From the NCBI GenBank assembly GCA_921293015.1, contig OV121081.1, positions 45,471,877 through 45,535,876 on the forward strand: 64,000 nt of DNA, read 5' to 3'. Below are positions 22,181 to 33,731 of the stretch, in pieces. A program made the translations under genes and the position numbers. Source of the DNA: Phorcus lineatus (taxonomy: Eukaryota > Mollusca > Gastropoda > Trochida > Trochidae). Positions within the stretch are counted from its first letter, which is position 1, and every line of letters begins with the position of its first letter. Under the pieces are notes generated by a model. That model saw only the letters and a list, made by a program, of their open reading frames with translations, was not told where the DNA came from and did not search any database.

Positions 22181-22460
22181 TTTATCATCCAAAACTGTGT
22201 TACACAGGAGATATCACTTGTGGGATATTAAGTGATATCTCCCCGGACAGTAGGTTGTGAACAATGCCCCGTTGCAGTCAAGTTTATGACATCACAATTG
22301 TTTTACATCAAGTAATGACATAAGAAAATACTATGACATCATAAACATGACAACGTCACAATGCTATGACACCACCGCACTGTGAGTCTTATAGTAGTGT
22401 AGTGTTCAGAAATTTACATTTTCCATGGAATCAAAATGAAAAATGATTTTGGATGATAAA
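22181..22460. mobile_element. MITE with perfect 14-bp inverted repeats
   Basis: The termini TTTATCATCCAAAA (22181-22194) and TTTTGGATGATAAA (22447-22460) are perfect inverted repeats. Inside the left end a second hairpin has 12-bp arms (GGAGATATCACT at 22207-22218, AGTGATATCTCC at 22231-22242). The interior repeats ATGACATCA-like words. There is no open frame and no clear target duplication. The transposase superfamily cannot be assigned from the ends. Confidence 0.7.
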
Positions 22461-24165
22461 TAGAATCTCAACCTCGTGTCTTCAGATGTCAAATATATCA
22501 ATTAGAAGACACTTGGGTAAGATTCTCTATATCTTGCTTTAGCTTTCCAACTACGTCTCCCTTTATTTTTTTGTGGAGATGTGAATCATATGTACACTGT
22601 ATGTTATGTTGAATTCTTTACTACAACAGCTGTTCTTTGAATAGGAATATTTCTATTGATTATCTATATTATATGTTTTATGACAATGGATTTTTAATAT
22701 CTAAGTAAGTAAGATCATTTTGCTTCAGAACGCATTTTTAAAACAAAAACCAAATCTTATTGTGAATATGTATTGCAGTTACTGAAAAATAATTCAATAT
22801 TTAATTCTTTGGTATTAACATTTCAATATGTGACGTCAAACGATTTCTCTTAAAGGAAACTAAACTATCTCTTCCTTTCTGCTGATGGATTCAATACACC
22901 ATTTACACAAATGAGAACGTTTAACAAGTATAACATAACAGACACGTTTCTTGAAATCTTGACGAAACAATCCTCTAGAATATATGGAATGTATGCTACA
23001 TATGTATACGAACCTTATATTTTAACCACATTCGATTATGATGTTTGAATTAACAGCACTATACAAGAATCCTTTTCATTTTTATGATGCCAAAATAGTA
23101 GGGACGTGACATTGCTAAACGTTAAACATAAATTTATTTGATAAGGTTCTTTGGAAAACAACCATAAATATTTTTTCAAAGACTGGTGATGGTTTGAAAG
23201 ATTGGAATCCTCTTGTCTATCAAAATTAACCGAATTCTTTAATCTATTGTTGTTTCATAATTAATCATAAAAAACATGAAAGCAATACAATAAATTACAA
23301 TCATGATCCTATTGTGACCATTACGATGACAGATCAACAAAATAACAATAGCGAGACCTCATAAAACAAGCATTGACGTCCGTGCGGCGTATCCAGTACT
23401 TTACCAATCTGATAACCGGGATATACATTATACTTGCATTAGAAATTTAATGTTGTTGAAGATCTGGTACAGTTTCCATTCAAAATTACTTAAACGTTGT
23501 TGATCATTCTGGTAAAAATTCCCTAAACCTTATCTTGTATCCATAGCTCAATTTTACTTCAATTACATAAAACGTCTCCCTATACAAAAATAGCCTGTTG
23601 GTTTTCAAAATATCATCAGAAGAAGACATTTTCGAACGGCTTTCGTAATTCGTAACATACAACAAAAATATTCAATATATATGTCAAAATGTTAAAGATA
23701 TCCAAAGGTATCAGTTCACCTAGACCAAATTCCACTTGCTTTCTGTACATATTTAAAGGTACCTCTTAAGGAGGCAGTATATGAAACGTTCCAGAAAGAT
23801 TTGATGAACATATTTTGCCCTGAAAGCTTAGCTTTTTCTTGTATAAAGTAAAAATTCAACCGTGGCGGGCAACTGACTGGTCAACATCGACGTCAATATT
23901 TCCAGTGGTCATGTAACCCATGCCAGTGACAGGCGTTCAACTTGGAAAGGGCACGCTTTTCGGAAGAGTATTTATTTCTAATATACTAAAATGATGAAAC
24001 AACGTCTGACAAGAAATCGTACTGAATGTTGGCAACCTTGTTGTATTAAAACTGTGAAATCTTTTAGTGATGTCAGCGTCATGGTTTCGAACGGAACTAG
24101 CGGATAAGGAATGACTGATGGTATCGAAAAAAACAACGTGGAGACGTACGTCGATCAGAATCTAC
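22461..24165. other. AT-rich stretch, nothing recognised
   Basis: No element ends, RNA genes or coding similarity supported over 1.7 kb. Confidence 0.4.
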
Positions 24166-24255
24166 CTGAAAATTGTGACTGTCATGTTTATTTGTTAACG
24201 CATTGACCGGAAAGACACCGATGTGCTTTTGTAAGAAATACTTGCCATCTGATTT
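24166..24255 (-). other. Candidate 90-bp internal exon (weak)
   Basis: On the minus strand a pyrimidine-rich run ending TTTCTATTAAG precedes an open 30-codon segment that starts KSDGKYFLQKH. A donor-like CAG|GTAGAT follows (24161-24168). Length is a multiple of three. The protein is not recognised, and splice-like signals are common by chance in AT-rich DNA. It lies about 420 bp downstream, in the minus sense, of a frame with a signal-peptide-like start. That spacing is the only reason to consider the two as one gene. Confidence 0.15.
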
Positions 24256-24544
24256 CTTAATAGAAATCAAATGAAAAATCATTTAGTTTTTGTAATTTTT
24301 CGGTCAATGATACCTCGTAACTTTGTAATTTTCCCATCTTCTAAAGGTATATGCAAACACAAATAGATAGATAGGCGTCCAAAAATCAAAACTTCTAAAT
24401 GACTGAATGTGTACTGTTTTCAAATGATGTCAATATATCTCACCTCGATAACAATTTCAAGTATTATGACTGAGATTACAAATCAGCAATAACTAGCGTA
24501 ACATATCTAAAACATAATATTGTAATCATCAATTATCAATTAGC

Positions 24545-24930
24545 ATTCGAAACGCCTCAGTTATTTCCATACGCTTTAAGAAACGAAACTTATTCGAATG
24601 TGCACTTTTGACGTTGAGTTTTCTTTACAGAACACATTCGCCTTATTTAGCGACTGCGCCATTGTATAGGCCTGTGTTACAACAAACATATTTTCCATAC
24701 ATGCGGTGTTTTCACTGACTGGAGCATTATGCATTTTGCAATACTGAGAATGCCGGAAGCCTGAGAAGCGTTACCATTTAGAACAGAGGTTGTATAGGAA
24801 TTATTGACGGAGCTACCTGTGTGGGTTGAGGATGATATGGACAATACTATGAGCAATAACAAAACTATGTACATTGTGTAACATATGTATACGTTTTCAA
24901 GACTATTTTTATAAAGTGACAATGTCTTGA
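24545..24930 (-). repeat. Paralogous block A, related to blocks at 31.9 kb and 47.2 kb
   Basis: The left part has ATTCGAAACGCCTCAG and TTATTCGAATGTGCA, matching 47238-47310 (ATTCGAGAAGCCTCAG and TTATTCGAATGTGCA). The right part, GTATAGGAATTATTGACGG, matches GCATAGGAATTTATGACGG at 31931 and a diverged version at 47551-47575. All are in the same orientation. A SINE interrupts the 47-kb copy. The blocks suggest duplicated copies of one ancestral unit. Confidence 0.6.
24677..24922 (-). CDS. Hypothetical small open frame with signal-peptide-like start
   Basis: The 81-codon frame starts at 24922. An internal Met at residue 17 begins MYIVLLLLIVLSISSS, a strong hydrophobic stretch followed by small polar residues, as in a signal peptide. 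A Ser/Asn-rich segment follows (THTGSSVNNSYTTSVLNGNA), then one Cys. Paralogous blocks at 31.9 and 47.5 kb preserve part of it: the 31.9-kb copy reads CSVINSYATSVL against SSVNNSYTTSVL in the same frame before a stop. Conservation of frame hints at former coding use, perhaps the first exon of a secreted protein family. A donor-like CAG|GTAGCT lies at about residue 35. No domain is identified. It could equally be noncoding. Confidence 0.25.
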   Translation of the reverse strand: MSLYKNSLENVYICYTMYIVLLLLIVLSISSSTHTGSSVNNSYTTSVLNGNASQASGILSIAKCIMLQSVKTPHVWKICLL

Positions 24931-24940
24931 CATATTAATA

Positions 24941-25060
24941 ATACCACCTATGTTGCGCTAGTTCCAGCCGATGATCGTAGGTTTCCCCCTGCAATGATAC
25001 TATCAGACGTGACACAAATCAAATACTGTTAGAAGCGGAGTCAAACCCTTAATCACCTCC
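24941..25060 (+). mobile_element. SINE family 1, decayed 3' fragment
   Basis: Begins ATACCACCTATGTTGCGCTAG and includes CCAGCCGATGATCGTAGGTTT and CTGCAATGATACTATCAG, ending in a degenerate CAAACCCTTAATCACCTCC. Head absent and many substitutions, so it is an old copy. Confidence 0.7.
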
Positions 25061-25483
25061 TTCGGAAGTAAATTTTATCTCTTTTAGGGAGTAGTAATGG
25101 AGACACACTTTGATCGTCATTGCAGAAAAAGTAATTTCAATACAGATGATTTACATTGTTGAATATATGTCTATCAAGCGATGAATAAACTGATTTTTTT
25201 TGTTTCATATTTTGATATCGATTGTATCCTTTCAAATTATGCTATGCATTTATGACACTTTCAAGTTACATTGTCTGCTGAAAACATTTCAATTCGTAAT
25301 CCATATCATGAGTCATCTAGTCACCTTATTGCCCTGAATAAAAACAACCTTTTTCCAAAAGGTTTTACATGTAACCTGTGAAAGTAATAAATGAGATAAA
25401 ATGGTCTCTTAATTACTAGATCAGTGCTTTAGCTATGACTCATGTCTATCTATCAACATCATATAATTTTGATATTTCAGTGA
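25061..25483. other. No recognised feature
   Basis: AT-rich. AATTACTAG near 25413 may continue the similarity with the region upstream of 53005, but this is weak. Confidence 0.35.
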
Positions 25484-25610
25484 AATTGGGTCCCTGAGAT
25501 GGTACTTCCTGTTATTTCGTGTGACCAGATGTGACTGATAATGAAGCACCTCATTAAATACAGCTCATACAGAAAGGGCCATTTAGCCATCCATGATGAC
25601 CTGCACATAC
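25484..25610. repeat. Paralogous block, partner at 53005-53130
   Basis: Shares ACCAGATGTGACTGAT, ATGAAGCACCTCATTA and ACAGCTCA with 53042-53088 in the same order and orientation. Similarity fades on both sides. No coding frame is evident. It is either a dispersed repeat or part of the larger duplicated series that includes 24.5 and 28.2 kb. Confidence 0.7.
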
Positions 25611-25990
25611 TCAATGCTTTGTATAGCACTATGTTTAATATGTGTAAGAACCATCTAAGGTCAGCGTGAACAGAAAATGTTTATTGAATAAACTAATGAT
25701 TCATGAGGAAAAACCCTATCATATCATGGTCATGTATAATCTGAAAAACGTTGGTTATGCATTTAAACGGTTGACAATAAGGAGATTAACAGTCAATGTT
25801 TGAATATCAGCGCCATAAAAGAAATTATTATGATAGCTAAAAAGAAATTTTTAGATGGTGGTGCTTATTATTTATAATACGATTTTAAAAAATCTGTCGA
25901 ATTACTCAGATTTAATCATACTTTTCTTGCTCGACTGTTCCTTGTAAATGAACTTTGTGGACTGACAGACAGATATAACATGAATATACT
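25611..25990. other. No recognised feature
   Basis: AT-rich spacer between a paralogous block and a SINE. Confidence 0.4.
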
Positions 25991-26004
25991 TCAATTTGTC
26001 TTTC

Positions 26005-26302
26005 ATAGCGCAGTGGTTAGCGCGTTCGGCTTCGGATCAGGAGGTCCATGGTTCGAATCCCGCCAGGGGCTCGGCAACTTTGTCTGCAGTAGAGAACTGT
26101 TCTACACGCAGTCTGGTTTGGGTGCAATGCTACCATGAATTTCAGCGCAGTACCACCCATGGTTTGCTAGTTCCAGCCGATGCTCGAAGGTTTCACCCCA
26201 ATGCATAGCCACATTGGTGTTGCGGGCTTTCTCCCTGCAATAATACTAGCAGCCGCGATATATGTGAAATAATCTTGAAAGCCAACACCAACTCACCTCA
26301 CC
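26005..26302 (+). mobile_element. SINE family 1 with target-site duplication
   Basis: The copy starts at ATAGCGCAGTGGTTAGCGCG, just inside the usual GGGCGGG 5' end, and runs to the tail ACCAACTCACCTCACC. A perfect 14-bp duplication, TCAATTTGTCTTTC, flanks it (25991-26004 and 26303-26316). A and B boxes are both well preserved, as is the Arg(UCG)-type loop CTTCGGATCAGG. It is among the youngest copies here. Confidence 0.92.
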
Positions 26303-26316
26303 TCAATTTGTCTTTC

Positions 26317-26647
26317 GAACAACACCAATTTCAAATGCATTTACAGCCCCATATATATTGAATGGTTAATATTTCGCGTGTCTGCATTCGAAAACGTCTG
26401 CAACATTTTTTTAAAACGGCAACGGTAACATGTTATCTACGCATCATACAGTTTGTGATATAGAACTTCTGTAATTTGATCATCTTGTTATTATTAGCTT
26501 CTTCAATACCGTAAATAAATTAGACCATTTGGTGTTCGATGGTTAGTTTTGTAATTACAACTAATGTGCCTTGTGCAGAATTTGAGCCGAAGTTACATTA
26601 ATATTCCATTCAAATAACGTTTAGAGTTTCTGGTTAATAATTGATTT
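26317..26647. other. No recognised feature
   Basis: AT-rich spacer without supported features. Confidence 0.4.
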
Positions 26648-26659
26648 TTCCAACCTACT

Positions 26660-26701
26660 ATTACTGTTCAAAGCACGTTAGACCCCAACTCACTCACACA
26701 A
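26660..26701 (+). mobile_element. 42-bp tail-only insertion of repeat family 2
   Basis: The insert contains TGTTCAAAGCACGTTAGACC and ends AACTCACTCACACAA, which is just the 3' tail of family 2. It is bounded by a perfect 12-bp duplication, TTCCAACCTACT (26648-26659 and 26702-26713). This is an extreme 5' truncation and fixes the orientation of the family: the ACTC end is the 3' end. Confidence 0.75.
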
Positions 26702-26772
26702 TTCCAACCTACTTTGAGTTAAAGAGTTAGAGAGGTTTGACATGCCGTCAATAACATGCTTTTCATTTCTTC

Positions 26773-27016
26773 ACGTGGATGAAGATCATCCAAAAGGGAG
26801 TGAAAAGTTTCGGGAGAGAGGGGATCGAAAGGTTGAGGAAAAACGAGGAGAAATGGCAAGTGATAGGAAGACGGCAAGATTTTCGTCTGGCTTCTGTCCG
26901 TCGACAGTCCAGTATGGGTGCCCAAAAGAGCATAAAGAACTCAGGATGGTATAACTCTTAGGGTCCTGAAGCATTAACAACCACCACACAACGACATGGT
27001 ATTGAGTCAAGTGGTG
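26773..27016 (-). mobile_element. Repeat family 2 copy, tail missing
   Basis: Matches 8367-8633 from CACGTGGATGAAGATCATCC to TATTGAGTCAAGTGGTGG. It lacks the ACTC tail segment. The overlapping open frames on both strands follow from the repeat sequence. Confidence 0.75.
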
Positions 27017-28149
27017 GCCAAAACATTAAATTGTCACCCTGTCTCAGGGTAAAACGTGTACGCGCCCGCTCCACTGGGATTGATTCACACTCAAAGCTAC
27101 GCGCTGTGACCTATGATCCAGCCAATCAAACAGAGTAAAGATATTGTTACGAATTGATAATCATGAATAGATGATAGACTTATAGTTTTCATTAAATAAA
27201 CAATATCTTCTTGATTCTGGTCTTGTATTAAAAGAACGTTATTTTTTATGCATATATTTAGACAGACCATAATTGGGTTTTCAAATAAAACATATCTTGA
27301 CAGGTGTTGTTAACAGAAAATGTCCATGTGTAACATGGATCATTCTGCAGATAATTGGATGGTCAGGTAGTTGCTGCAATCTTTCAAACTTTGCAAGAAG
27401 AAATAAACTGTTTGGGTAAGATTTTCGATTTTCTGAATTTGAATATAATTGTCTTTATTGTCTTAATTAAATTTGCATCATACATATTATAAATGATCAT
27501 ATAATTGGTTATATGACTAATGTTTGACGTTGTTGATCACACTTCAGAGTTGATAAAAGTAACAGTATGTGTTGAAAATATGTTTGAACAATTTAATCGG
27601 TTCTTCTCACCTTAAAACACAACACTGTCGGTTTTAATTTAACCAAGCTATAAACTCATAAATCAAAATACATGACAATTGCACTAGGAGACAAATAAAT
27701 GAACAAAATTTCGGTTACAGCTATACAACTGCAATCACTTGGCATTCATATTCAGCATGTAAACTGGAGAAAATTGACTCATACACACACAGATTAAAAA
27801 AACCTGTTAAGCATTCAAAGATCCAGCAGTTCTATCTGAAAGGAGGCTAAGCTTAACCGGAATAACCATGACATCTTGATCAATTGCATAAGTTTATAAA
27901 AAAAAGGTTAGCAATTTCAAGAAGTCAAGAAGCATTATTTATAAGCAAGAATGGCTCTTTGCCTTTCAAATTATTAGAAGTTTGCACCTTACACAGAGTT
28001 CGCGTTCGTAATCAAATGAAGTGAATGCTCTATATAAACGAGTTTTAAATTGTTTTGAAAAATTGCAACATTGCATTATTGCCAAACGCCAGTGGAGTAA
28101 CATCCACTTGGCATCTTGCTAAGTACAGTGAGGTGTTTCAAGGCGATGA
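27017..28149. other. Unassigned stretch
   Basis: A GC-richer patch at 27040-27140 includes ACGCGCCCGCTCC and a CCAAT motif (GCCAATCAAA, 27121-27130). I cannot say whether it is regulatory. The rest is AT-rich with nothing recognised. Confidence 0.35.
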
Positions 28150-28720
28150 TTTACTTTCAGACAAGGTGTAGTTTCAGAAGGATAAGCGTCTGTTGACAGA
28201 GAGATGCGATTACATGAGGTCTGAGCCTATCAGATTTATTGCTCTTGATAATAAGACACGAGTTACGATGCACCTGCAGCGTTCCAAACATTTTTTCCTG
28301 ACCTAATTAGTTTAATCATGACAAATGGTAAGATATAAATCATGTCTCAATGTGAAACAACTATAACGAACATCGGATCTGGATCCTTACGCTTCTTTTC
28401 ACCCTATCATATGTAATAGATTCTGGATCCATAATTATGTATAAATCTCATAGAACAGCACACCGAAATAGTATATATTTTCAAGATGTAACTGAAATGC
28501 TGTTCACCATCTAATTGTATAGAGTGCACATTTCATTCAACACACTTCCTAAATCTCTGTTTTTAACAAATTGTAAACAAAGAGTAACATTTTAGAATGG
28601 ATGTTGTTTTAAACGAAAAGTTAAGAAAATCGTTTAGTGTGTGAATAGTTTACCATGTATGAAGCAATTCACACTTCCTTTTCAATATTTTGTGTGAAGA
28701 CCTTTCCTCGTGGTCGCAAG
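28150..28720. repeat. Paralogous block, partner at 61195-61750
   Basis: The clearest match is TGCACCTGCAGC, then TTCCAAACATTTT, then CTAATTAGT (28269-28311 against 61313-61353). It is flanked by a similar GAGCCTATCAGATTTATTGC and, further downstream, ATGTATGAAGCAATTCACAC against 61658-61678. Order and orientation are conserved over about 550 bp with small gaps. No coding frame is supported. Confidence 0.65.
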
Positions 28721-30019
28721 TGATATAATAGAATTTTAGATGTGTGCAGTCGGAAGGCAAACACATATTAATTCATATACTACATCATCGGTATTACAAC
28801 GTTGTGTAACAATAAACGTACAAATGAGTCTATAAGGCAAATATGTATTCTTATGATTTTTATGAAGAAACAGGTTACGATCTTGTCTTTAACCATATAT
28901 GATATCAACGGGTAGCAAAAGTCACTTATTGAAGATAACACAAAGAAATCAGGTAAGTGACTCATATGACATTAATGAGTTTTTCTGTGTACTTTTGTAC
29001 AGCTGTAAATGGAATCGAGTTTTCTTCTATTGAGACACTGAAGATTAAAAGTATGTATTAAGGTATAATTTACAAAGTGAAAATAATGGAATAATATACA
29101 ATAATAGATTGGCATTGAGCTAAGTGGCAATTTCTGTCGGTCCATGCTACTAATTTGACTCAGGTATTTCGAGAATTCTTCTGGTTCATAACATACGACA
29201 AAATCACCGAAAAGTTTCCTTGAATTCCAATAAATACAATTGGAAATAAACATCTCTGGGGACATAAAAAGAAACTCATGTGACGAGTTAAGACACGAAA
29301 CTGCGGTTAAAGGAAATTTATTAACCAATATGCTGTTTAATCGTATAATTCTCGTAATAAATTAATGTTCATGAATATCGTAAATAGTTTTAAATGTGAC
29401 AAGTTCTGGGAATGTGCAGGTGCCCAGTACCATATTAATGTTAGCAATAAATCCAGACATATCTGCACTGTGCAAGTAAGGACTTCACAATTTCATCCTA
29501 ATCATACTTCCATTCGCATTTTGTGATGATGGGAAAATAATATTGAAAGGTACAAGAAAAATCCATGCGTTAAGGAAACCCTTGTAATCAGTTAACAGTT
29601 AGCAGTCATCTTATTTAGCAAAACAAATTTAAAATTGCTTTTCATATTGTTCTACTTTGGATAAGAGCGAAGGTGAAAATATACTGATGGTTTAATTTGA
29701 AGCAACATCTATACCGTATGGCAACGAGAACTTTCAGTTGTGCTACGTAAGGTATACAAATGCGGTGTGGTTGTCAAAATTTATAAGCGATTATATATTA
29801 AATGAACGTGTGCCTAAAAGGAAAAAAAATTTGTTTGAGACAATCAAGAACATTTATTCCATTAGAAATATTTTCTTGTGGAATCAATAAAACACGGTTG
29901 TATGAAAAGTATACATATTTTGAAAGAAAACCGCCAATTCCATAATGTGTGCGGTAGTGAATAACTTCCTAGCATTGAATACACTCGTATTGCCTCTGAA
30001 AACTGATACTTTAACATTA
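28721..30019. other. No recognised feature
   Basis: AT-rich. The 118-codon minus-strand frame at 28972-29328 has scattered Cys residues but no family motif I recognise. No splice structure around it convinces me. Confidence 0.35.
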
Positions 30020-30112
30020 ATAGTGCGTGTATCTGCCTAAGATTTGCATCCCAGACACGCTCCATAGGGTTAAGATATGGGTTTACACATTAAAAGTCAA
30101 GAATTCGATGAT
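30020..30112 (-). pseudogene. Tc1/mariner transposase relic (catalytic Glu region)
   Basis: The minus strand reads EDHRILDF, a stop, then NPYLNPMERVWDANLRQI. This matches the Tc1-type catalytic Glu region (usual form: W-P-A-x-S-P-D-L-N-P-I-E-H-x-W-D-x-L-x-R). The Glu is kept, the following His is Arg, and a stop lies just upstream. Only this short segment is recognisable, so the rest has decayed or been deleted. It differs from the Tc1 copy at 18.2 kb. Confidence 0.55.
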
Positions 30113-30555
30113 CCTCACACGATCGGGGGAAAGGCTTAACAGAGTTCTCAGTGGCGGTAATTCTCTGCAATCATTGTGATTGGATGACGGTAATATCAGG
30201 CCTTAGAGGTCGGACACGTAAGGAACATACAGATTGGTCATAAACGTCAGATTGGTCGTTCGGGCCCGCCTCTACAAGCTTAACCTTGACTTCACTTGTT
30301 CATTGCTTTTTTAAGGACATGGAAGTATGTTGTTGGATCAAATTTCATAAAGTGGGTTATTTGATCCTAGTTGGTCGTTTTAATAGTGGCTGTTTCTGAG
30401 AATAAGCATCAAAATGCTTGTTAGGTTAGTATATTGGCAATAAACAGGTTTAAATCGAGATTTGTAATCCAAAACCGGACAATGACGCGCATTACAGGCT
30501 CAAACGTAATTTCGGAAACATATTAACAACAGATACAACGACAAATATTTGATTT
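30113..30555. other. No recognised feature
   Basis: Part of this may be further decayed transposase sequence from the adjacent Tc1-like relic. Nothing is readable. Confidence 0.35.
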
Positions 30556-30643
30556 TTGCGGGATTTCTCCCTACAATAATACTAGCAGCCGTATGTGAAA
30601 TTATCTGGAAAGCTGCGTTGAACCCAAAATCACCTCACCTCAA
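30556..30643 (+). mobile_element. SINE family 1, 3' fragment
   Basis: GCGGGATTTCTCCCTACAAT through ATACTAGCAGCCGTATG to the tail TTGAACCCAAAATCACCTCA, followed by CCTCAA. It is 5'-truncated and retains only the last third of the element. Confidence 0.75.
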
Positions 30644-31849
30644 TCTAAACGAACAAGTTTTTTATTTTTTGCACAGGGCAAAATAGCTCATCATTTTCCG
30701 AATTAGTTGTCTTAGAATGGAAATAAATCATTCTGTATTTCTATTGGGGTTGTATGCATTGCTTTTTTATTCTCTAAATCAACATGTCAAACCTCGCTAG
30801 TACGATTTAAAATGAAATTTAGGAGTAAAAAATGCACTACATACAACCCCAAAATAAATTTTAAAAACTAGAATTGATTAATCTCCTAAATACAACCTGC
30901 AGTTGAATGTAGGTTTGGCGAAAGTAAATTAAACCCTTTTTTGCAAAACCATGCATGGTATGAAATTTTTGTCCTAAATATCAAATTTCCATGCTAAAAT
31001 GTTCATATACACCGAGTTTGGTAATCTTTAGGGTAACCAAGTTGTGTATCTGTATTTGTGTAATATTCTTTGTTCAAAATTGTAATAAATCTATAAGACT
31101 ACAACCCCTTTTTCATTGTCATTTTTTTAAAAAATCATTAATGTAAGGACAGTTTAAGGCTATATGAAGTAACTAGGAACATGCATAGTAAGTACCGATT
31201 TCACACCGAAATTTTATGCCATGTAAACTAGCGATAAACAATGTTTTCATCCATTAAACACGTTACTACTTCAATACCGATCAATAACCAATGTGTAGAT
31301 ATTTCGGCAATAAAAAAAGACTAAAAAATTAACACTCTGTGACTCTCTCAGTAGAAAATGGCACCATTAGAAAGCTTGATGCATTGCGCGGGTATCATTT
31401 AAATATACCCGTTGTTGTCAAATAAATCCAGGGTAAAAAGACTAAATGGAAGAAAGTCGCAATAACTATTGCTTTAAAACGGTAGGAGATTAAACCTCAA
31501 ACCCGTCTAAAATGTCAGCGGCTCCTCTATATTGTATACTACCCGATCCCACTTATACAGTATGTTGTACAGAAAAATACGGTATCATGACAAATATTCT
31601 GAAAACATTGATTTCATTGATGTTCATAAATAAATCCCTTTGTCCGGATCTTCGGGCAAATACAGTAGTTTAACAAATTTGACGAAACGCATTTTCCATA
31701 TCTCTCCCCGCCGAGATTTTTATGTCATTAATTACTATACAACATCTATTTTAACAACAGCTGTGTCACGGAAAAATATTACAACACAAATTACCACAAG
31801 GATAGAGATATATCTTGAGGCGTTTTGAATAACTATTTTTGAAACGGCG
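30644..31849. other. No recognised feature
   Basis: AT-rich. ACAACCCC words recur near 30750, 30843 and 31101 without forming a clear repeat unit. Confidence 0.35.
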
Positions 31850-31990
31850 TCGCTAATTGCACAACTTTCATTGCATCCAATCAGACAATCATTTCTAGAC
31901 CAAGAAAGGGTTGTATTAGGACTGAGGTTGCATAGGAATTTATGACGGAGCATCCTCTGATCTTCCCATTGAAATTGCAATAACTATTTT
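31850..31990 (-). repeat. Paralogous block B
   Basis: GCATAGGAATTTATGACGGAGC (about 31930-31950) matches GTATAGGAATTATTGACGGAGC at 24790-24811. On the minus strand the frame shared with block A gives CSVINSYATSVL, then diverges and stops. The 81-codon open frame annotated over this region (31735-31980) is in a different frame, so it does not carry the similarity. Confidence 0.45.
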
Positions 31991-33731
31991 GATCATCATA
32001 CATATAGTTGACAGAAGACACCTTTCAACAGCTTTATACTATTTGTAAGTAAAGTTTCATCATTGAAAAGTTTTAAAAAACGCTTTTGCAGAAGACAAAT
32101 GATAGTGTTTGTATGGTCAGATTGTCCGATGAACTGACAGTCGAGTAAGTTGCTATATCTATTCAAATAAAAAAGGTATCGTGAAGAGATCAAATATGAC
32201 ACGCATTGATGCGATAGTCAAGTAATAAACACTGAAATATATTGAAAACGAAATTATGTAAGACAATGATACTTGGATTTCGTCGACATGTCAAAAATGT
32301 CGCAGATTCTTGTATGCGTGTTTCGAAGTGACCAAGTGTCATTTGAAAATTGGAAGATATTAAACTGACATCTTTTAATTTAAATAGACAGTTTAAGAAG
32401 ATATTTAATAGTTTTAATTCCATCTTGATGTAAAACTGAATGGTACTGTTTAGACTGTCTAATGAAAATGACTTTAAAGGTAACGAAGGAGGAAGTTGAT
32501 GTTAACGGTGGGTCACCTTCTGTATCTTCATCAAATGTCATCTTGACCTATATAAATTATTCTTGGTTTTTATAAGATTTTAATTATGTTACGGACTGCT
32601 TCACTGCTTGACCGACTTTCAGGAAATATTCAGGATGACAGTTTGTACAGGATTCAGTTTGTTTTCCATCCTTGTAAAGGAAATAACTGTCAGTGAAAAA
32701 TATATTTCAAACCTCGATATATCTAATGATGTTGAAAACATTTTTAAACACCAGTCAACCAAGGTTTTATCCGTCATTATTATTAGCACACTTTGATTTT
32801 GTTGTGGTATGTTACGTTTTTGAGGTTGTTGTCTTAAAACTCTTTTAAAGTATAAACGGGTCTTTTAAAGAAAACGATTTAAACTAAAACTTTCTGTTCT
32901 TGAATGTATAATCCAGCAATAAATTGTAATGGTGGATAAACGCCGATGGTGTCAATTGTAATCGAAAATGGCCCTAGAAGTGTTAAGAAGTCGCAATTCT
33001 GTGTCCCATTTACATGTATATTACTTAAATGACCTATTTAACGAAAATACGTTTGAGTTATTGGCACGCGCTAGTGTCCAGTTTTGTTTACAGTCCTGTT
33101 TATTTCACTAATCTGAAGTCATAAGAACTATGATGCCAATTTTCAGGAACTACTACTTCTTGGTCAAATAACATGAAGTTTGTCATATTTGACCCCAACA
33201 ACATACTACATGCGTGTGAGCCCCTTTAATAGATATAAGAACATCTGCACCCAGACTGTTCACTAGACATAGCATTTTTGATTGTGGAAGACCTACAAAG
33301 ATGGCAATGCTAATTGAGAAGCATTCCACCGTAGCCTTACAGGCTGCCATTCCATTTCCACATTTCCGGAATTCCATTTCTCTCCATTCCTTGGAGATTC
33401 CTCGCAGTTAGTAACACAGTAAAGCTAAAACAGTACTACTTACAGATTTATGGAATGAGGATAATATATTGTTTTGGAACTTTTGAAATCCATTTATGAT
33501 TTGCTGAATAATAACAATTAAGTAGAATAAAAACCAGTCGGTAAGAGTGCAGTGAAAATTGACGTTTAGCAACACTTTCTCTTTTTCCTATTATTTCGTA
33601 ATATTGCTTATAAATTAGGAGATGATTTTCTGGGCTTTTTTTCCAAGATAATAAATGAGTTAGAACATATCTTATGGTTCTATTAAATCGTTAATGATTT
33701 ATTCATATGAACTACAGACGTCAATAATTCA
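31991..33731. other. No recognised feature
   Basis: Several 60-77-codon frames occur on both strands, with no family signature. The minus-strand frame at 33183-33377 is somewhat GC-richer but not recognised. Confidence 0.35.

Noticed and set aside
28972-29328. 118-codon minus-strand frame
   Set aside because: One of the longer frames, but its composition is that of translated AT-rich DNA and it has no family signature.
31818-31832. GAGGCGTTTT as an inverted relative of AAACGCCTC in block A
   Set aside because: Only about ten bases match and the orientation conflicts with the rest of the block similarity.
33183-33377. Cys-containing 64-codon minus-strand frame
   Set aside because: No recognisable motif, no paralogue in the window and no regulatory or splice context. 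Not distinguishable from chance.
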